Assembly: GCA_002708305.1 (NCBI GenBank)
Contig: PANE01000009.1
Location: 1-35,659, forward strand
Direction: 5' to 3'
Source of the DNA: Rhodospirillaceae bacterium
Lineage (GTDB): Bacteria > Pseudomonadota > Alphaproteobacteria > Thalassobaculales > Thalassobaculaceae
DNA length: 35,659 bases
The notes below the pieces were generated by a model. It was not told the origin of the DNA and did no database searches. It saw only the letters and a program-made list of their open reading frames with translations. Positions 1 through 8,802 of the stretch are shown one piece after another (position 1 is the stretch's first letter; every line of letters begins with the position of its first letter). The translations under genes were made by a program, and so were the position numbers.

Positions 1-1
1 T

Positions 2-163
2 GGTGTCGCAGATGATGAGTTACTAATGGCATGCCCGCCTGATGAGTTTATTAAAGGCGTAGAAGGAATGCGACATCTTGCCAAAAATGGGCTTAGGTAT
101 CCTTATCCGCCATACTCCGCATTTGCAGACCCAAATGATGGAATGTCTAAAAGTTATAATTGA
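2..163 (+). CDS. C-terminal fragment of an unidentified protein
   Basis: An open frame enters from the left edge of the window and ends at a TGA at 161-163, giving about 53 C-terminal residues. The fragment is rich in Pro, Tyr and acidic residues (it contains DELLMACPPDEF and ends NDGMSKSYN). It shows no membrane segment and no catalytic motif I can name. It lies 66 bases ahead of the ABC exporter gene on the same strand, so the two may or may not be co-transcribed. The frame is open over its whole visible length and its codon choice fits the neighbouring genes, which is why I call it coding. I do not recognise the family; the upstream sequence would be needed to assign it. Confidence 0.55.
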   Translation, partial: GVADDELLMACPPDEFIKGVEGMRHLAKNGLRYPYPPYSAFADPNDGMSKSYN

Positions 164-229
164 TTTGTGACTTTATCGTAATCAACATCTTTGTGTAAGT
201 TAGGGCCCTTTTGTGAAGGTTTTCATTTA

Positions 230-2128
230 GTGAGTGCAATCAATACCAGTGAGGGGCCGCCATCCACCGAAATAGGACTAGATGATACATCCCGCGCCGA
301 CCAATTTGTAGAAGGTAACAAACTTGAGTTTGGTCTTTTACTACGAATTACAAAAATGGGTTTCGCTCATTCGGTAAGAATGTTTATTGCATTGAGTGCA
401 ACCATTGCAGCGTGTGTTTTTCAGCTTTTTATTCCTCGATATGTTGGAGATGCGGTTGACTATGCGCAAGGTCTACTTTCAGTTTCTAGCGCAACTGGAA
501 CTGATGCTGAGACAGCATTATGGTCGGCCGCCTACATGATAATCCTTTTTAGTATATTAAGGGGGTTATTCACGATGTTACAGAACTATCATGGTGAAGC
601 AATTGGCCACTGCATAGGCTATGAACTTCGTTTAGCGTTTTACAAAAACATTCAACGGCTCTCTTTTGGGTTTCACGATAAAGTTCACAGTGGTGATTTA
701 ATTACCCGGGGGATGCTCGATCTAGAGGGTGTCCGAATGTTTATTAGTACAGGTATTGTTCGTCTCGTGATGTTGATAGTGTTAATTGGAGGCGCAACGG
801 CCTTGATGCTAAAAACAGATTCTCTTCTTACCCTTTTGGCTCTATCCTTTGTTCCGTTTGTTGGCTGGCAGTCCTCAGTGGCAAGATTGAAACTACGCTG
901 GATGTGGCTGTTGATGCAGGAAAAGCTTGGAATACTTACGCGTCTCATGGAAGAAAACCTTACTGGGATAAGGGTGGTAAGAGCATTTTCTGGTCAAAAA
1001 CACGAACTCAACTTATTTGAAAGAGCTTCAAACAGCACATTAAGTGTTGCCCTAAAACGAGTTAGTGTTCGGGTTGCTAGTACAACAGTCATGAGTTTTT
1101 CTTTTTTTATTGCTATGGGGCTAGTTCTTTGGGTTGGAGGTTTGAAGGTTATTGAAGGAGAAATTACTGTAGGGCGTTTGGCAGAATTTTTGGCGTTTAT
1201 GACAATACTCCAAATGCCAGTCCGGCAAATTGGAATGTTAGTGAATTCTTTTGCAAGAGCCTCAACATGTGGTGCGCGCCTATTTGAAGGGATAGATAGA
1301 AAACCAAATATTTATGAAAAACAAGGAGCTACTCCTCTAAAAATCACTGATGGTATCCTTAGATTTGAAAATGTTGATTTTAGTTTTATACCAGGATCAG
1401 AAGCTAACAAGGTTTTATCAGGAGTCAGTTTCTCGATAAGATCAGGGAAGACTCTTGGTATTGTAGGTCCGCCTGGCTCTGGCAAGTCCACAATTGCTAA
1501 CTTAATACCTCGTTTTTATGATGCGTCAGCTGGACGCATCACAATTGATAATCAGGATGTGAGAGATATCAGTTTGGAGTCGCTAAGACAATTTGTCTCA
1601 GTAGTTCAACAGGATTCGTTTCTGTTCACGGCCTCCATTGAAAATAATATAGCGTATGGTGATCCATGGTCTGATGGAGATCGGATTACCGTTGCAAACA
1701 CATCTGCGCAATTGCACGATTATGTAGCCCGGCTCCCTCTTGGGTACGAAACTCTTATTGGAGAGAGAGGAGTATCTCTGTCGGGAGGTCAACGTCAGAG
1801 GTTGTCTATCGCACGTGGACTTATACTAAAGCCTGGTATCATTATTTTTGATGATTCTACAGCTGCGATTGATTCTGGCACAGAACAAAAAATTCGATTG
1901 GCGTTAAGAACAGACCATGAAAAGAGAGCGACGATTATAATATCGCACAGGCTAGGTTCTTTAATGCATGCAGATGAAATTTTGTTCTTAGAAAAAGGTA
2001 ACATTGTAGAGCGTGGTAAGCATGAGGATTTGCTCAAAAAGAAAGGTCGATATTACGACTTATTTAGACTTCAATCTCAGCCCGGTCTAGATCATGGCGT
2101 TGAAGCTATAAATTTGGATCAAGCTTGA
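230..2128 (+). CDS. ABC exporter half-transporter, degenerate-site subunit (TM287/MdlA-like)
   Basis: About 632 residues: an N-terminal six-helix exporter membrane domain (about residues 30-340) fused to a nucleotide-binding domain. Visible motifs are Walker A GPPGSGKST (413-421), the Q-loop VVQQDSFLF, an intact LSGGQ signature (517-521), Walker B ending in FDD and the switch His in IISHR (573). The residue after the Walker B Asp is Asp (542), not the catalytic Glu, which is the hallmark of the degenerate-site subunit of heterodimeric exporters such as TM287/288, BmrCD and MdlAB. I chose GTG at 230 because GAAGG lies at 215-219; a longer frame from TTG at 191 has no ribosome site. The stop overlaps the next gene's ATG (TGATG), implying translational coupling to its partner. 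The substrate (drug, lipid or peptide) cannot be read from sequence. Confidence 0.92.
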   Translation: MSAINTSEGPPSTEIGLDDTSRADQFVEGNKLEFGLLLRITKMGFAHSVRMFIALSATIAACVFQLFIPRYVGDAVDYAQGLLSVSSATGTDAETALWSAAYMIILFSILRGLFTMLQNYHGEAIGHCIGYELRLAFYKNIQRLSFGFHDKVHSGDLITRGMLDLEGVRMFISTGIVRLVMLIVLIGGATALMLKTDSLLTLLALSFVPFVGWQSSVARLKLRWMWLLMQEKLGILTRLMEENLTGIRVVRAFSGQKHELNLFERASNSTLSVALKRVSVRVASTTVMSFSFFIAMGLVLWVGGLKVIEGEITVGRLAEFLAFMTILQMPVRQIGMLVNSFARASTCGARLFEGIDRKPNIYEKQGATPLKITDGILRFENVDFSFIPGSEANKVLSGVSFSIRSGKTLGIVGPPGSGKSTIANLIPRFYDASAGRITIDNQDVRDISLESLRQFVSVVQQDSFLFTASIENNIAYGDPWSDGDRITVANTSAQLHDYVARLPLGYETLIGERGVSLSGGQRQRLSIARGLILKPGIIIFDDSTAAIDSGTEQKIRLALRTDHEKRATIIISHRLGSLMHADEILFLEKGNIVERGKHEDLLKKKGRYYDLFRLQSQPGLDHGVEAINLDQA

Positions 2129-3975
2129 TGACAAGTTCACGACATTCAGAGAAGCCCCCAAAGGCTGTAGTAGGTTCTCAAGTAAGTCATGAAGAGGAAA
2201 TGTTTGGAAAAGCATTTGACGGTATAGTCATTGGGAGGTTTTTATCATATTGCCTTCCTTATAAGAAATCCCTCGCGCTGGCTGTTGTAGCTGTATTAAT
2301 TTTCACGATTACTCAGATTTCAATACCTCTCATCATTTTATATATTATAGATAATGCTCTGGTAGCTGGTAGTAAAAACAGGTCAGTTCTTGACATTGGA
2401 TCTGTCATTTTTGGTTTGATAATAATTATTAACTATGGAGCTAATTTTTTACAGGAAAATTTAGTAGGAAGAGCGGCTGAGCGTGTATTAATTGATTTAC
2501 GCCGCGACATGTTTTCCCATCTTCAGCGGGTGTCACTTTCGTTTATGGATAAGACAGAAGTAGGTCGTTTAATGTCTAGACTTCAAAGTGATGTCAATTC
2601 GTTACAGGAATTTCTTGAGACATCAGTCTTCGCTGTTGGGGATTTAGTTTTGCTGATTGGTATCATTATTGTTCTTTTAATGTTGGACCTTAATTTAGCT
2701 CTTTTGACACTGTGTATAGTTCCGACATTGTTCGTTGTTCGTTTTATTTGGTTGCCGCGAGCGCGTGTTGCGTTTATTCGTGCAAGAGAATCAAATTCTA
2801 TTACTAACGGGGCCTTAGCGGAGGCTATTCATGGGGTCCGTACAGTCCAAGGAATGGTCAGAGAACAGACTAACTTTAACCTGTATACGGATAGGGCCCG
2901 GGAAAACATGTTAGCCCATCTTCGTGCTGCTAAATTTGCACAATTTAATATACCTATTGTGGATACATTGACAGGCACGGCTATGGCAATTGTGATTGTG
3001 TTTGGCGGAAACGAGGTGATGAGTTCTGAGCTTGAATTAGGAGTTATGGTTGCCTTTATCTTTTATGTTCAACGATTTTTTGATCCTATACGGTCTCTGA
3101 CATTACACTACAGTTTTATGCAACGCGCCATGGTTTCGGGACAAAGGATCCTTGAGGTGCTTGATGTTCCTATCAGCATAAAAGATAAAGCGAATTCAAA
3201 AAATATGACTGAGTGTGACGGAAGTATAGAGTTTCGTAATGTAACATTCGGTTATGCCCGCGAACAACCAATACTTCACAATATTAGTTTTAAAGTACAG
3301 CCAGGAGAAACTATCGCATTAGTTGGGCCAACAGGATCGGGAAAGACCAGCATAACTGCTTTGGTCCATCGGTTTTACGATGCGTGGGAAGGAGAAGTTC
3401 TGATTGGTGGGGACGATGTGCGTGATGTATCGCAGGAATCTCTGGGTGAACACGTCTCTATGGTTCTGCAAGAACCCTTTCTTTTCACGGGGTCAATTCT
3501 CGATAATATAAAATATAGATGTAGTACTGCGACCTTAGAAAAAGTAATGGATGCCTCTAGAGCCGTTGGGGCGGACGAGTTCATCAGAGAGTTACCTGAT
3601 GGTTATGATACCATTTTGGAACAACGTGGAGCTAACTTATCATTAGGACAAAGGCAATTGATAAGTTTTGCGAGAGCAATTGTAGCCGACGCAAAAATAC
3701 TAGTACTGGATGAGGCAACGGCGAGTGTTGATAGTTATACTGAAATGCAAATTCAGACGGCACTCAGAAAGCTTTTGGAGGGGCGAACCGGGTTGGTCAT
3801 TGCTCATAGACTGGCTACTATCCGTGGATGTGATAGGATTATAGTACTGCAGGATGGAAGAATATTTGAAGAAGGTAACCACGATGAGCTAATACAAAAA
3901 AATGGACTCTATGCCCATCTTTATTCGCTGAACTATGCATCTTTTGATGATATTTCTGAAAACCCTTTAGTTTAA
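2128..3975 (+). CDS. ABC exporter half-transporter, catalytic-site subunit (TM288/MdlB-like)
   Basis: About 615 residues with the same layout as its neighbour: a membrane domain (about 35-330) then an ATPase domain. Motifs are Walker A GPTGSGKTS (400-408), the Q-loop VLQEPFLF, signature LSLGQ (504-508), Walker B LVLDE with catalytic Glu529, and the switch His in VIAHR (560). Here the Glu is present but the signature is altered (LSLGQ for LSGGQ). That is exactly complementary to the upstream protein, so a heterodimer would have one full and one degenerate ATP site. This is known for the MdlAB/TM287-288 class and is inferred here. The ATG at 2128 shares its A with the upstream TGA, so the two are almost certainly one operon. 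A TTG codon just before it (2125) is a less likely start. The gene runs convergently toward the acyl-CoA synthetase, with a 36-base gap and no obvious terminator. Confidence 0.93.
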   Translation: MTSSRHSEKPPKAVVGSQVSHEEEMFGKAFDGIVIGRFLSYCLPYKKSLALAVVAVLIFTITQISIPLIILYIIDNALVAGSKNRSVLDIGSVIFGLIIIINYGANFLQENLVGRAAERVLIDLRRDMFSHLQRVSLSFMDKTEVGRLMSRLQSDVNSLQEFLETSVFAVGDLVLLIGIIIVLLMLDLNLALLTLCIVPTLFVVRFIWLPRARVAFIRARESNSITNGALAEAIHGVRTVQGMVREQTNFNLYTDRARENMLAHLRAAKFAQFNIPIVDTLTGTAMAIVIVFGGNEVMSSELELGVMVAFIFYVQRFFDPIRSLTLHYSFMQRAMVSGQRILEVLDVPISIKDKANSKNMTECDGSIEFRNVTFGYAREQPILHNISFKVQPGETIALVGPTGSGKTSITALVHRFYDAWEGEVLIGGDDVRDVSQESLGEHVSMVLQEPFLFTGSILDNIKYRCSTATLEKVMDASRAVGADEFIRELPDGYDTILEQRGANLSLGQRQLISFARAIVADAKILVLDEATASVDSYTEMQIQTALRKLLEGRTGLVIAHRLATIRGCDRIIVLQDGRIFEEGNHDELIQKNGLYAHLYSLNYASFDDISENPLV

Positions 3976-4011
3976 CAAAACGACGAAATACAAGTAATAA
4001 TTAATCCTAAA

Positions 4012-5661
4012 CTATGATTTAATTCCGTTAAAATAGTTTTCTTCTACAAATTTTTGTTTTAATCCAGGTTTGTGTATCTTACCTGTAGAAGTTCTTGGAA
4101 GGTCTTTATTCCGCTTAAACGAGACTAAAGATGGAACTTTGTAGGAGGCAAGATCTTTTCTACAAAAAGAAATAATGCTTAATGCATCTTCTCTCTGACC
4201 CGGCTTTAATTCTATGACTGCAGCTACCAATTCATCTTTTTGATTATCAGGAATTCCAAAAACAAAAGCCTGCTTTATATTGGGGTGTTGAACTAGTACT
4301 TTTTCTACCTCAAGCGGTGAAACATTGACACCACCCGTTTTAATAATCTCTTTCAATCTTCCTTTAAAATAAATCCGGCCATCTGTACCAACCATACCAA
4401 GATCACCAGTTAAAAAGTACCCATTTTCATCAAAAGTGTTGGCTGTTAATTCCGGTGAACCATAATATCCTGGTGTTACATATCCGGCCACCGTCAACTC
4501 CCCAATCTGACCGTCAGGTAGTGGTAATCTGGTTTCCAAATCAACTGCTCTAATTTTCATCCCAGGAAGTGGCAGGCCTTGAGAGTTCAATCGTAATTCG
4601 ATCGGGTCAGTCGATGAACACACAGCTGCATTACCATAAGTTTCTGTGGAACCGTAAACGTTACATAACTCTTTTGCGCCTACAGTATCGATTATCATTT
4701 TTATGTCTTCAGGCAATCCAATGGTTAAGCCGGTTCGCATCGAGCTAAATCGTTTTGTGGACCAATTACTACTTTCCCTTATAGAGCGCGCCATATTAGC
4801 CATACCATAAAAAACAGAACACTGCTCTCGATCTATTAATTCTATAGCAGCATATGGTTCAAAACTTTCTTGCAAAACTATGCAACCTCCATGTGACATT
4901 ATGGCTGGCAGAGCATTAGCAGAACCAAAAGACCAAAATAAGGGAATAGCGAACCACAATCGATCCCTATTATTTAAATTTTGCCTTTCACCTATATCGT
5001 ATCCATTCGCAATAACCCTACCATGAGCAAGAGTGACTCCTTTTGGTTCGGCGGTAGAGCCTGAAGTATACAAGATATAACAAAGGTCCCCTTCTGAAAC
5101 ATTTTTTTGTCTATTTCTTAGCAAATTCATAGACATGTTTTTTGATAAGATAAAACAATCCTTCCATGCAAGCGCAATGTTTTCAGTTACAGAATCAATT
5201 GAAATTATAAATTTCAAATCAGGTAACTGCTTAATATCCAACGGACGTGAACTCTCGTTTGGGCTCTCCGTCGAAAGAGATTTGATTGTCTTTAAGAAGT
5301 CGTTTCCCTTGAATGAGGGTATGGTAATTAGGCAGGTCGCGCCGCAATGTCGTAAAGTCCAAGTTAATTCAGAGGCAGTTGAAAAAGTACTTATAGCGGT
5401 TGTAATGCCACCTATTTTTGCGATTGCAAAAGTTGCTATTAACCATTCAGGTCGATTGGGAGCTAACAAGGCAACTCTATCACCCGCCACTATTCCCAGA
5501 TGTATTAGTGAGAGTGCAAGAGTATCCACTTTTTTTTTAAAGTCGCTATAAGTAACACGTTGATCTTGATAAATAATAAATTCCTTTGAAGAATAGAGAG
5601 AGACAAGCTCGTCTAGTAAATCCCCAAGTGTGCTGCTGGCTGGCCGTTTAGTTGTGTTCAT
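4012..5661 (-). CDS. AMP-forming acyl-CoA synthetase (ANL superfamily)
   Basis: A 549-residue adenylate-forming enzyme that would activate a carboxylic acid to acyl-AMP and then acyl-CoA. The family motifs are in order: P-loop YTSGSTAEPKG (198-208), YGSTE (336-340), TGD (418-420), the hinge region GRLKEIIKTGG (434-444) and the C-terminal catalytic Lys528 in PRTSTGKIHK. The length is normal for fatty or aromatic acyl-CoA synthetases, and there is no signal peptide or membrane segment, so it is cytosolic. It is transcribed after the enoyl-CoA hydratase-like gene, with 9 bases between that gene's stop and this ATG, which indicates an operon. The ribosome site before the ATG is weak. The acid substrate is not predictable here; the hydratase neighbour suggests beta-oxidation-type or aromatic-acid catabolism. 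Confidence 0.93.
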   Translation of the reverse strand: MNTTKRPASSTLGDLLDELVSLYSSKEFIIYQDQRVTYSDFKKKVDTLALSLIHLGIVAGDRVALLAPNRPEWLIATFAIAKIGGITTAISTFSTASELTWTLRHCGATCLITIPSFKGNDFLKTIKSLSTESPNESSRPLDIKQLPDLKFIISIDSVTENIALAWKDCFILSKNMSMNLLRNRQKNVSEGDLCYILYTSGSTAEPKGVTLAHGRVIANGYDIGERQNLNNRDRLWFAIPLFWSFGSANALPAIMSHGGCIVLQESFEPYAAIELIDREQCSVFYGMANMARSIRESSNWSTKRFSSMRTGLTIGLPEDIKMIIDTVGAKELCNVYGSTETYGNAAVCSSTDPIELRLNSQGLPLPGMKIRAVDLETRLPLPDGQIGELTVAGYVTPGYYGSPELTANTFDENGYFLTGDLGMVGTDGRIYFKGRLKEIIKTGGVNVSPLEVEKVLVQHPNIKQAFVFGIPDNQKDELVAAVIELKPGQREDALSIISFCRKDLASYKVPSLVSFKRNKDLPRTSTGKIHKPGLKQKFVEENYFNGIKS

Positions 5662-5670
5662 TTATTTATA

Positions 5671-6423
5671 TCAGTATTTTGGAGTTCGTTTTTCAAGAAA
5701 TGCGGTTACGCCTTCCTTGAAGTTTGGGTGAGCTCTAACTTGATCTCCAAGCACTTGATCTAAATTTTCTCTCGATAATGTATGTTCAGCAATAGTTGAG
5801 CTAATTTGGGTTTTGACAGCCTGAACAGCTGAAGGGCTATTAGTTGCAATTAAATGTGCTTTCTCCAAAGCCCAATCAATTACAGAACGATCACGTACTA
5901 TATCATTTATAAGCCCAAGTTTTTTTGCTTCAATCGCAGTAATTAATCTGCCAGTCATTAGTAAGTCCATGGCATGAATATGGCCTATTTGCTGGACTAG
6001 TTTTATGGTAGCACCACCAAAAGGATAAATAGACCATTTTACTTCCGGCAGTCCAAATCTAGCCATTGGGGTAGCTACTCTAATGTCAGTAGGAAGCAGG
6101 AGTTCTATTCCGCCACCCACACAATCTCCATTTACGGCTCCTATTATTGGTTTTCTATAAATATCAGTTTTAAGCAAGGCATGATTCACAATCTTCGACA
6201 GCTCAGGGCTTGCGTCTAAGTCCCCAGTAATATCAGCGCCAACGCAGAATGCCCGGTTTCCCGAGCCTGTTATTATAATGCAGCGTGTTTCATCGTTCGA
6301 TAATTCGTCCCAAAGGTCGCCCAAGTCTTGCATCATTCCTCGTGACATAGCATTTAACTTCTCGGGGTTATCTATGGTGATTATGGCTATGTGAGGTTCT
6401 TGTCTTTCTAGAAAAACGCGCAT
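5671..6423 (-). CDS. Enoyl-CoA hydratase/isomerase (crotonase) family protein
   Basis: A 250-residue crotonase-fold enzyme, the usual length for soluble enoyl-CoA hydratases. The oxyanion-hole segments are visible (AFCVGADI near 59-65 and NGDCVGGGIEL near 98-108). Both acidic residues used by true hydratases appear to be present: Glu107 in GGGIEL and Glu127 in GLPEV. By family analogy it hydrates trans-2-enoyl-CoA, but isomerase, hydrolase or lyase activity cannot be excluded. The ATG at 6421-6423 is preceded by a very strong ribosome site. It is the first gene of a minus-strand pair with the acyl-CoA synthetase and is divergent from the quinone-oxidoreductase-like gene across 141 bases. Confidence 0.92.
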   Translation of the reverse strand: MRVFLERQEPHIAIITIDNPEKLNAMSRGMMQDLGDLWDELSNDETRCIIITGSGNRAFCVGADITGDLDASPELSKIVNHALLKTDIYRKPIIGAVNGDCVGGGIELLLPTDIRVATPMARFGLPEVKWSIYPFGGATIKLVQQIGHIHAMDLLMTGRLITAIEAKKLGLINDIVRDRSVIDWALEKAHLIATNSPSAVQAVKTQISSTIAEHTLSRENLDQVLGDQVRAHPNFKEGVTAFLEKRTPKY

Positions 6424-6429
6424 TGTGAA

Positions 6430-6437
6430 CCTCCTTT
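6430..6437 (-). promoter_or_regulatory. Strong ribosome binding site (AAAGGAGG)
   Basis: On the minus strand AAAGGAGG lies 6 bases before the ATG of the crotonase gene. It is the closest match to the anti-Shine-Dalgarno sequence I noticed in the window and settles that start. It suggests that this pair's first enzyme is translated more efficiently than the synthetase downstream, whose own site is weak. Confidence 0.8.
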
Positions 6438-6564
6438 CATCAGAGACGAGATATGATATTTAAACAGTTCGGTTGCCTCATAGTAGAGCTCTGGGATAAA
6501 TCTATTGAGTATCAAGTTTTTAGTATCATAAAAAGAATTCTATTAAACAAGGTGATATTACTCG

Positions 6565-7545
6565 ATGAAAGCTGTTTTTTGTAAACAATTAGGTGGTCCA
6601 GAAAATTTAGCAATAGGTGAATCCGATCCGCCAATCCCTGGCCCCAATGAGGTCCATATCCGCGTCCGAGCTGCAGGCTTAAATTTTGCAGACACATTAC
6701 AAATCGCTGGCAAATACCAATCAAAATTAAAACCCCCATTTATTCCCGGAATGGAAGTTGCTGGGGAGATTATTGGTCTGGGGCCGGAGGTTACACGGCC
6801 ACTTCGAATAGGGCAACGCGTGATGGCGTTTATGCGCGGTGGCGGGGCATTTGCCGAAGAGGCACTTGTTGATAGCGAGTGGCTAGTTCCTATACCCGAT
6901 GAGATGGATAATATTATTGCTGCAGGGTTTCCAACCGTCTATGGAACATCAAACTTCGCTTTGAAACATAGAGGACAACTGAAAAAAGGAGAGACTTTGC
7001 TTGTTTTGGGTGCTGCTGGTGGGGTGGGACTTACCGCAGTTGAGCTAGGAAAACAAATGGGAGCAAGAGTTATAGCTGCGGCTGGAGGAACTGAAAAATG
7101 TAATGTGACCCTTGGTCATGGTGCTGACTTTGCCATCGACTATAAATCGGAAAGTATTAAAGAGAGAGTTCGGGAAATAACAGGTGGTATAGGGGCTGAT
7201 GTCGTTTACGATGCTGTTGGTGGCGACGTATTCGATCAAGCTATCCGGGCCGTTAATTGGGAAGCAAGAATGTTAATTATTGGTTTTGCTTCTGGAAGAA
7301 TTCAACAAGTTCCAGCTAATTTAATACTAGTGAAAAACATTTCCGTTGTAGGGGTGGTTTATGGAGCTCAGACAGAGCGTGACCCAGCGTATGGGGCAAG
7401 TTTTGTGCAAGAGGCGGCAGATTTTTTCAGGCAAGGGAAACTAAAACCTCATACGGGAAAGGTTTTTCCTCTTGAGGACGCAACTGGAGCCATGAATGCT
7501 TTATTATCTCGAGATTATGCAGGTAAAATAATTCTTGTTCCCTAA
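6565..7545 (+). CDS. Zn-independent NADPH:quinone oxidoreductase-type dehydrogenase (MDR superfamily)
   Basis: A 326-residue medium-chain dehydrogenase/reductase of the quinone oxidoreductase (QOR/zeta-crystallin) branch. The N-terminal GroES-like domain (1-120) carries the family patterns RVRAAGLNFAD and PGMEVAG. The Rossmann domain has the NADPH-binding AAGGVG (150-155). The Cys/His zinc ligands of alcohol dehydrogenases are absent, as expected for QOR. It would reduce a quinone or an alpha,beta-unsaturated carbonyl with NADPH in the cytosol. The ATG at 6565 has AAGGTGAT 8 bases upstream. It is divergent from the crotonase gene, so the two gene pairs may share a control region. The true substrate is unknown; acrylyl-CoA-like or enone reduction are alternatives. 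Confidence 0.92.
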   Translation: MKAVFCKQLGGPENLAIGESDPPIPGPNEVHIRVRAAGLNFADTLQIAGKYQSKLKPPFIPGMEVAGEIIGLGPEVTRPLRIGQRVMAFMRGGGAFAEEALVDSEWLVPIPDEMDNIIAAGFPTVYGTSNFALKHRGQLKKGETLLVLGAAGGVGLTAVELGKQMGARVIAAAGGTEKCNVTLGHGADFAIDYKSESIKERVREITGGIGADVVYDAVGGDVFDQAIRAVNWEARMLIIGFASGRIQQVPANLILVKNISVVGVVYGAQTERDPAYGASFVQEAADFFRQGKLKPHTGKVFPLEDATGAMNALLSRDYAGKIILVP

Positions 7546-7685
7546 ATCATTTCTTAGAGTGTGACACTTGAACAACATGGTTAGAGGCTGTCTAGAACTA
7601 ATTTTGACTAGGGCTAGCCTATTAAACATATAAAAAAGGTAAACTTATAAATTTTTAAAGTGATGTAAAAAGGAAAATTACAAGG

Positions 7686-8108
7686 ATGTCTCTTGTCAGC
7701 ATTGCCGAAGTAATGAAACTAATAAACGAAGATATACCGTCAGTAGCCGAAACCGGCTTGGTTTTCGAGGAAATATCCGTTGCAAAAGTTAGCGCCCGGC
7801 TTCCATTTGATGCCTCATCTTTAAGGCCTGGTGGAACAATAAGCGGCCCAACTATGATGGGCTTAGCCGATATAGTCGTATTTGTTTGTGTTTTAGCAAG
7901 AATTGGAATCGTCAAGGATGCTGTTACAACTAATCTAAATGCAAACTTTTTAAGAAAACCTGCTCCATCGGATCTCATCGCCGAAGGAAGATTAATTAAA
8001 TGTGGGCGAAGGTTGGCGTACGGGGAGGTCTCAATGTTTTCGGATACAGATCCAGAAAACCTCGTGTTTCATGCTACATGCACGTATTCGATCCCACCAT
8101 CAAAGTAA
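7686..8108 (+). CDS. PaaI-like hotdog-fold thioesterase
   Basis: A 140-residue single hotdog domain. The segment from SSLRPGGTISGP to MMGLADIVVF matches the PaaI/YdiI-type thioesterase region, with Asp62 at the place of the catalytic acid, followed by NLNANFLRKPAPSDLIAEGRL, the conserved beta-strand pair. It probably hydrolyses an acyl-CoA. The start at ATG 7686 is backed by AAGGA upstream. It sits 232 bases ahead of rplM, an arrangement familiar from alphaproteobacteria, and is separated from it by a long perfect hairpin. It could act with the acyl-CoA enzymes on the other side of the QOR gene, but that is only context. Confidence 0.9.
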   Translation: MSLVSIAEVMKLINEDIPSVAETGLVFEEISVAKVSARLPFDASSLRPGGTISGPTMMGLADIVVFVCVLARIGIVKDAVTTNLNANFLRKPAPSDLIAEGRLIKCGRRLAYGEVSMFSDTDPENLVFHATCTYSIPPSK

Positions 8109-8190
8109 AATAAATAGACTTATATTTTGTCGAGGTTAAGTTAAAATATGCGAGTTGATTAATTAAAGGTTAATTTACCTAACTATTAAG

Positions 8191-8228
8191 AGATAAAATA
8201 ACGGTAGCATAATACCGTTATTTTATCT
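8191..8228. terminator. Perfect 16-bp inverted repeat with 6-base loop
   Basis: AGATAAAATAACGGTA (8191-8206) and its exact reverse complement (8213-8228) flank the loop GCATAA. In RNA it forms a long hairpin with a CGG/CCG centre and A/U-rich base. The lower arm is T-rich but no clean U-run follows, so it could be a bidirectional terminator for the thioesterase gene or a regulatory hairpin or operator ahead of rplM. Confidence 0.6.
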
Positions 8229-8253
8229 AATTGATTTATCAGTTAAATTCATC

Positions 8254-8259
8254 TTGACA
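8254..8259 (+). promoter_or_regulatory. rplM: Possible -35 element for rplM-rpsI
   Basis: CTTGACAT contains a consensus -35 TTGACA and follows the hairpin at 8191-8228. The best -10 candidate about 17 bases downstream is poor, so the call rests on the -35 and position only. If it is real, the mRNA leader before rplM would be about 50 bases and would include a small GCACG/CGTGC inverted repeat at 8291-8304. Confidence 0.35.
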
Positions 8260-8340
8260 TTTACCTTTAAAAAATTCAAAACAACGTCAGGCACGCACAC
8301 GTGCATGCTTTAACTTAATCTATTTCAAAGGGTAAATTAA

Positions 8341-8799
8341 ATGCGAACCTACTCGGCCAAACCGAGCGAGATTGAAAAAAAATGGTGGATCATCGATGCT
8401 GATGGGCTTGTCCTTGGTCGTCTCGCTACAGTCGTCGCTATGTATTTACGTGGCAAGCACAAAACTACGTTTACACCTCACATGGATTGCGGGGATAACA
8501 TTGTAATCGTTAACGCAGAGAAAGTCCGACTAACTGGTTCAAAAAGAACTGCGAAGACGTATTACTGGCATACTGGATATCCCGGTGGTATTAAATCTCG
8601 AACTGCGGACAAAATTCTGGATGGGGAGTACCCCGAACGTGTTATTCAAAAGGCAGTTCAAAGAATGATTAACCGCGGACCTCTTGGTAGAGTTCAGATG
8701 GGGAATTTAAAAGTTTACGGCGGATCTGAACACCCGCATGAAGCTCAACAACCAGAAGTTTTGGACGTTGGTGCAATGAATTCGAAGAATAAGAGGTAG
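8341..8799 (+). CDS. rplM: 50S ribosomal protein L13
   Basis: A 152-residue protein matching L13 along its length: the N-terminal [17 protein letters not shown], the central [12 protein letters not shown], and the C-terminal MLxxGPLGR-like region (here [20 protein letters not shown]). L13 is an early-assembly 23S rRNA-binding protein of the large subunit. The ATG at 8341 has AAAGGG 8 bases upstream. It is directly followed by rpsI, whose ribosome site (AAGAGG, 8791-8796) lies inside the last codons of rplM, so the two are translated from one mRNA. The order rplM-rpsI is nearly universal in bacteria. Confidence 0.99.
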   Translation: MRTYSAKPSEIEKKWWIIDADGLVLGRLATVVAMYLRGKHKTTFTPHMDCGDNIVIVNAEKVRLTGSKRTAKTYYWHTGYPGGIKSRTADKILDGEYPERVIQKAVQRMINRGPLGRVQMGNLKVYGGSEHPHEAQQPEVLDVGAMNSKNKR

Positions 8800-8802
8800 G
8801 TT

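Noticed and set aside
5135-5551. 138-residue plus-strand open frame inside the acyl-CoA synthetase gene
   Set aside because: It is antisense to a clearly coding frame with all ANL motifs and has no ribosome site or recognisable content.
6508-6528. Direct repeat AGTATCA x2 in the crotonase/QOR divergent region
   Set aside because: Seven bases repeated once in an AT-rich interval is within chance expectation, and no matching third copy or regulator is seen.
7584-7620. Stem-loop AGGCT...AGCCT downstream of the QOR gene as a terminator
   Set aside because: The stem is interrupted and the loop is large, with no T-run directly after it.
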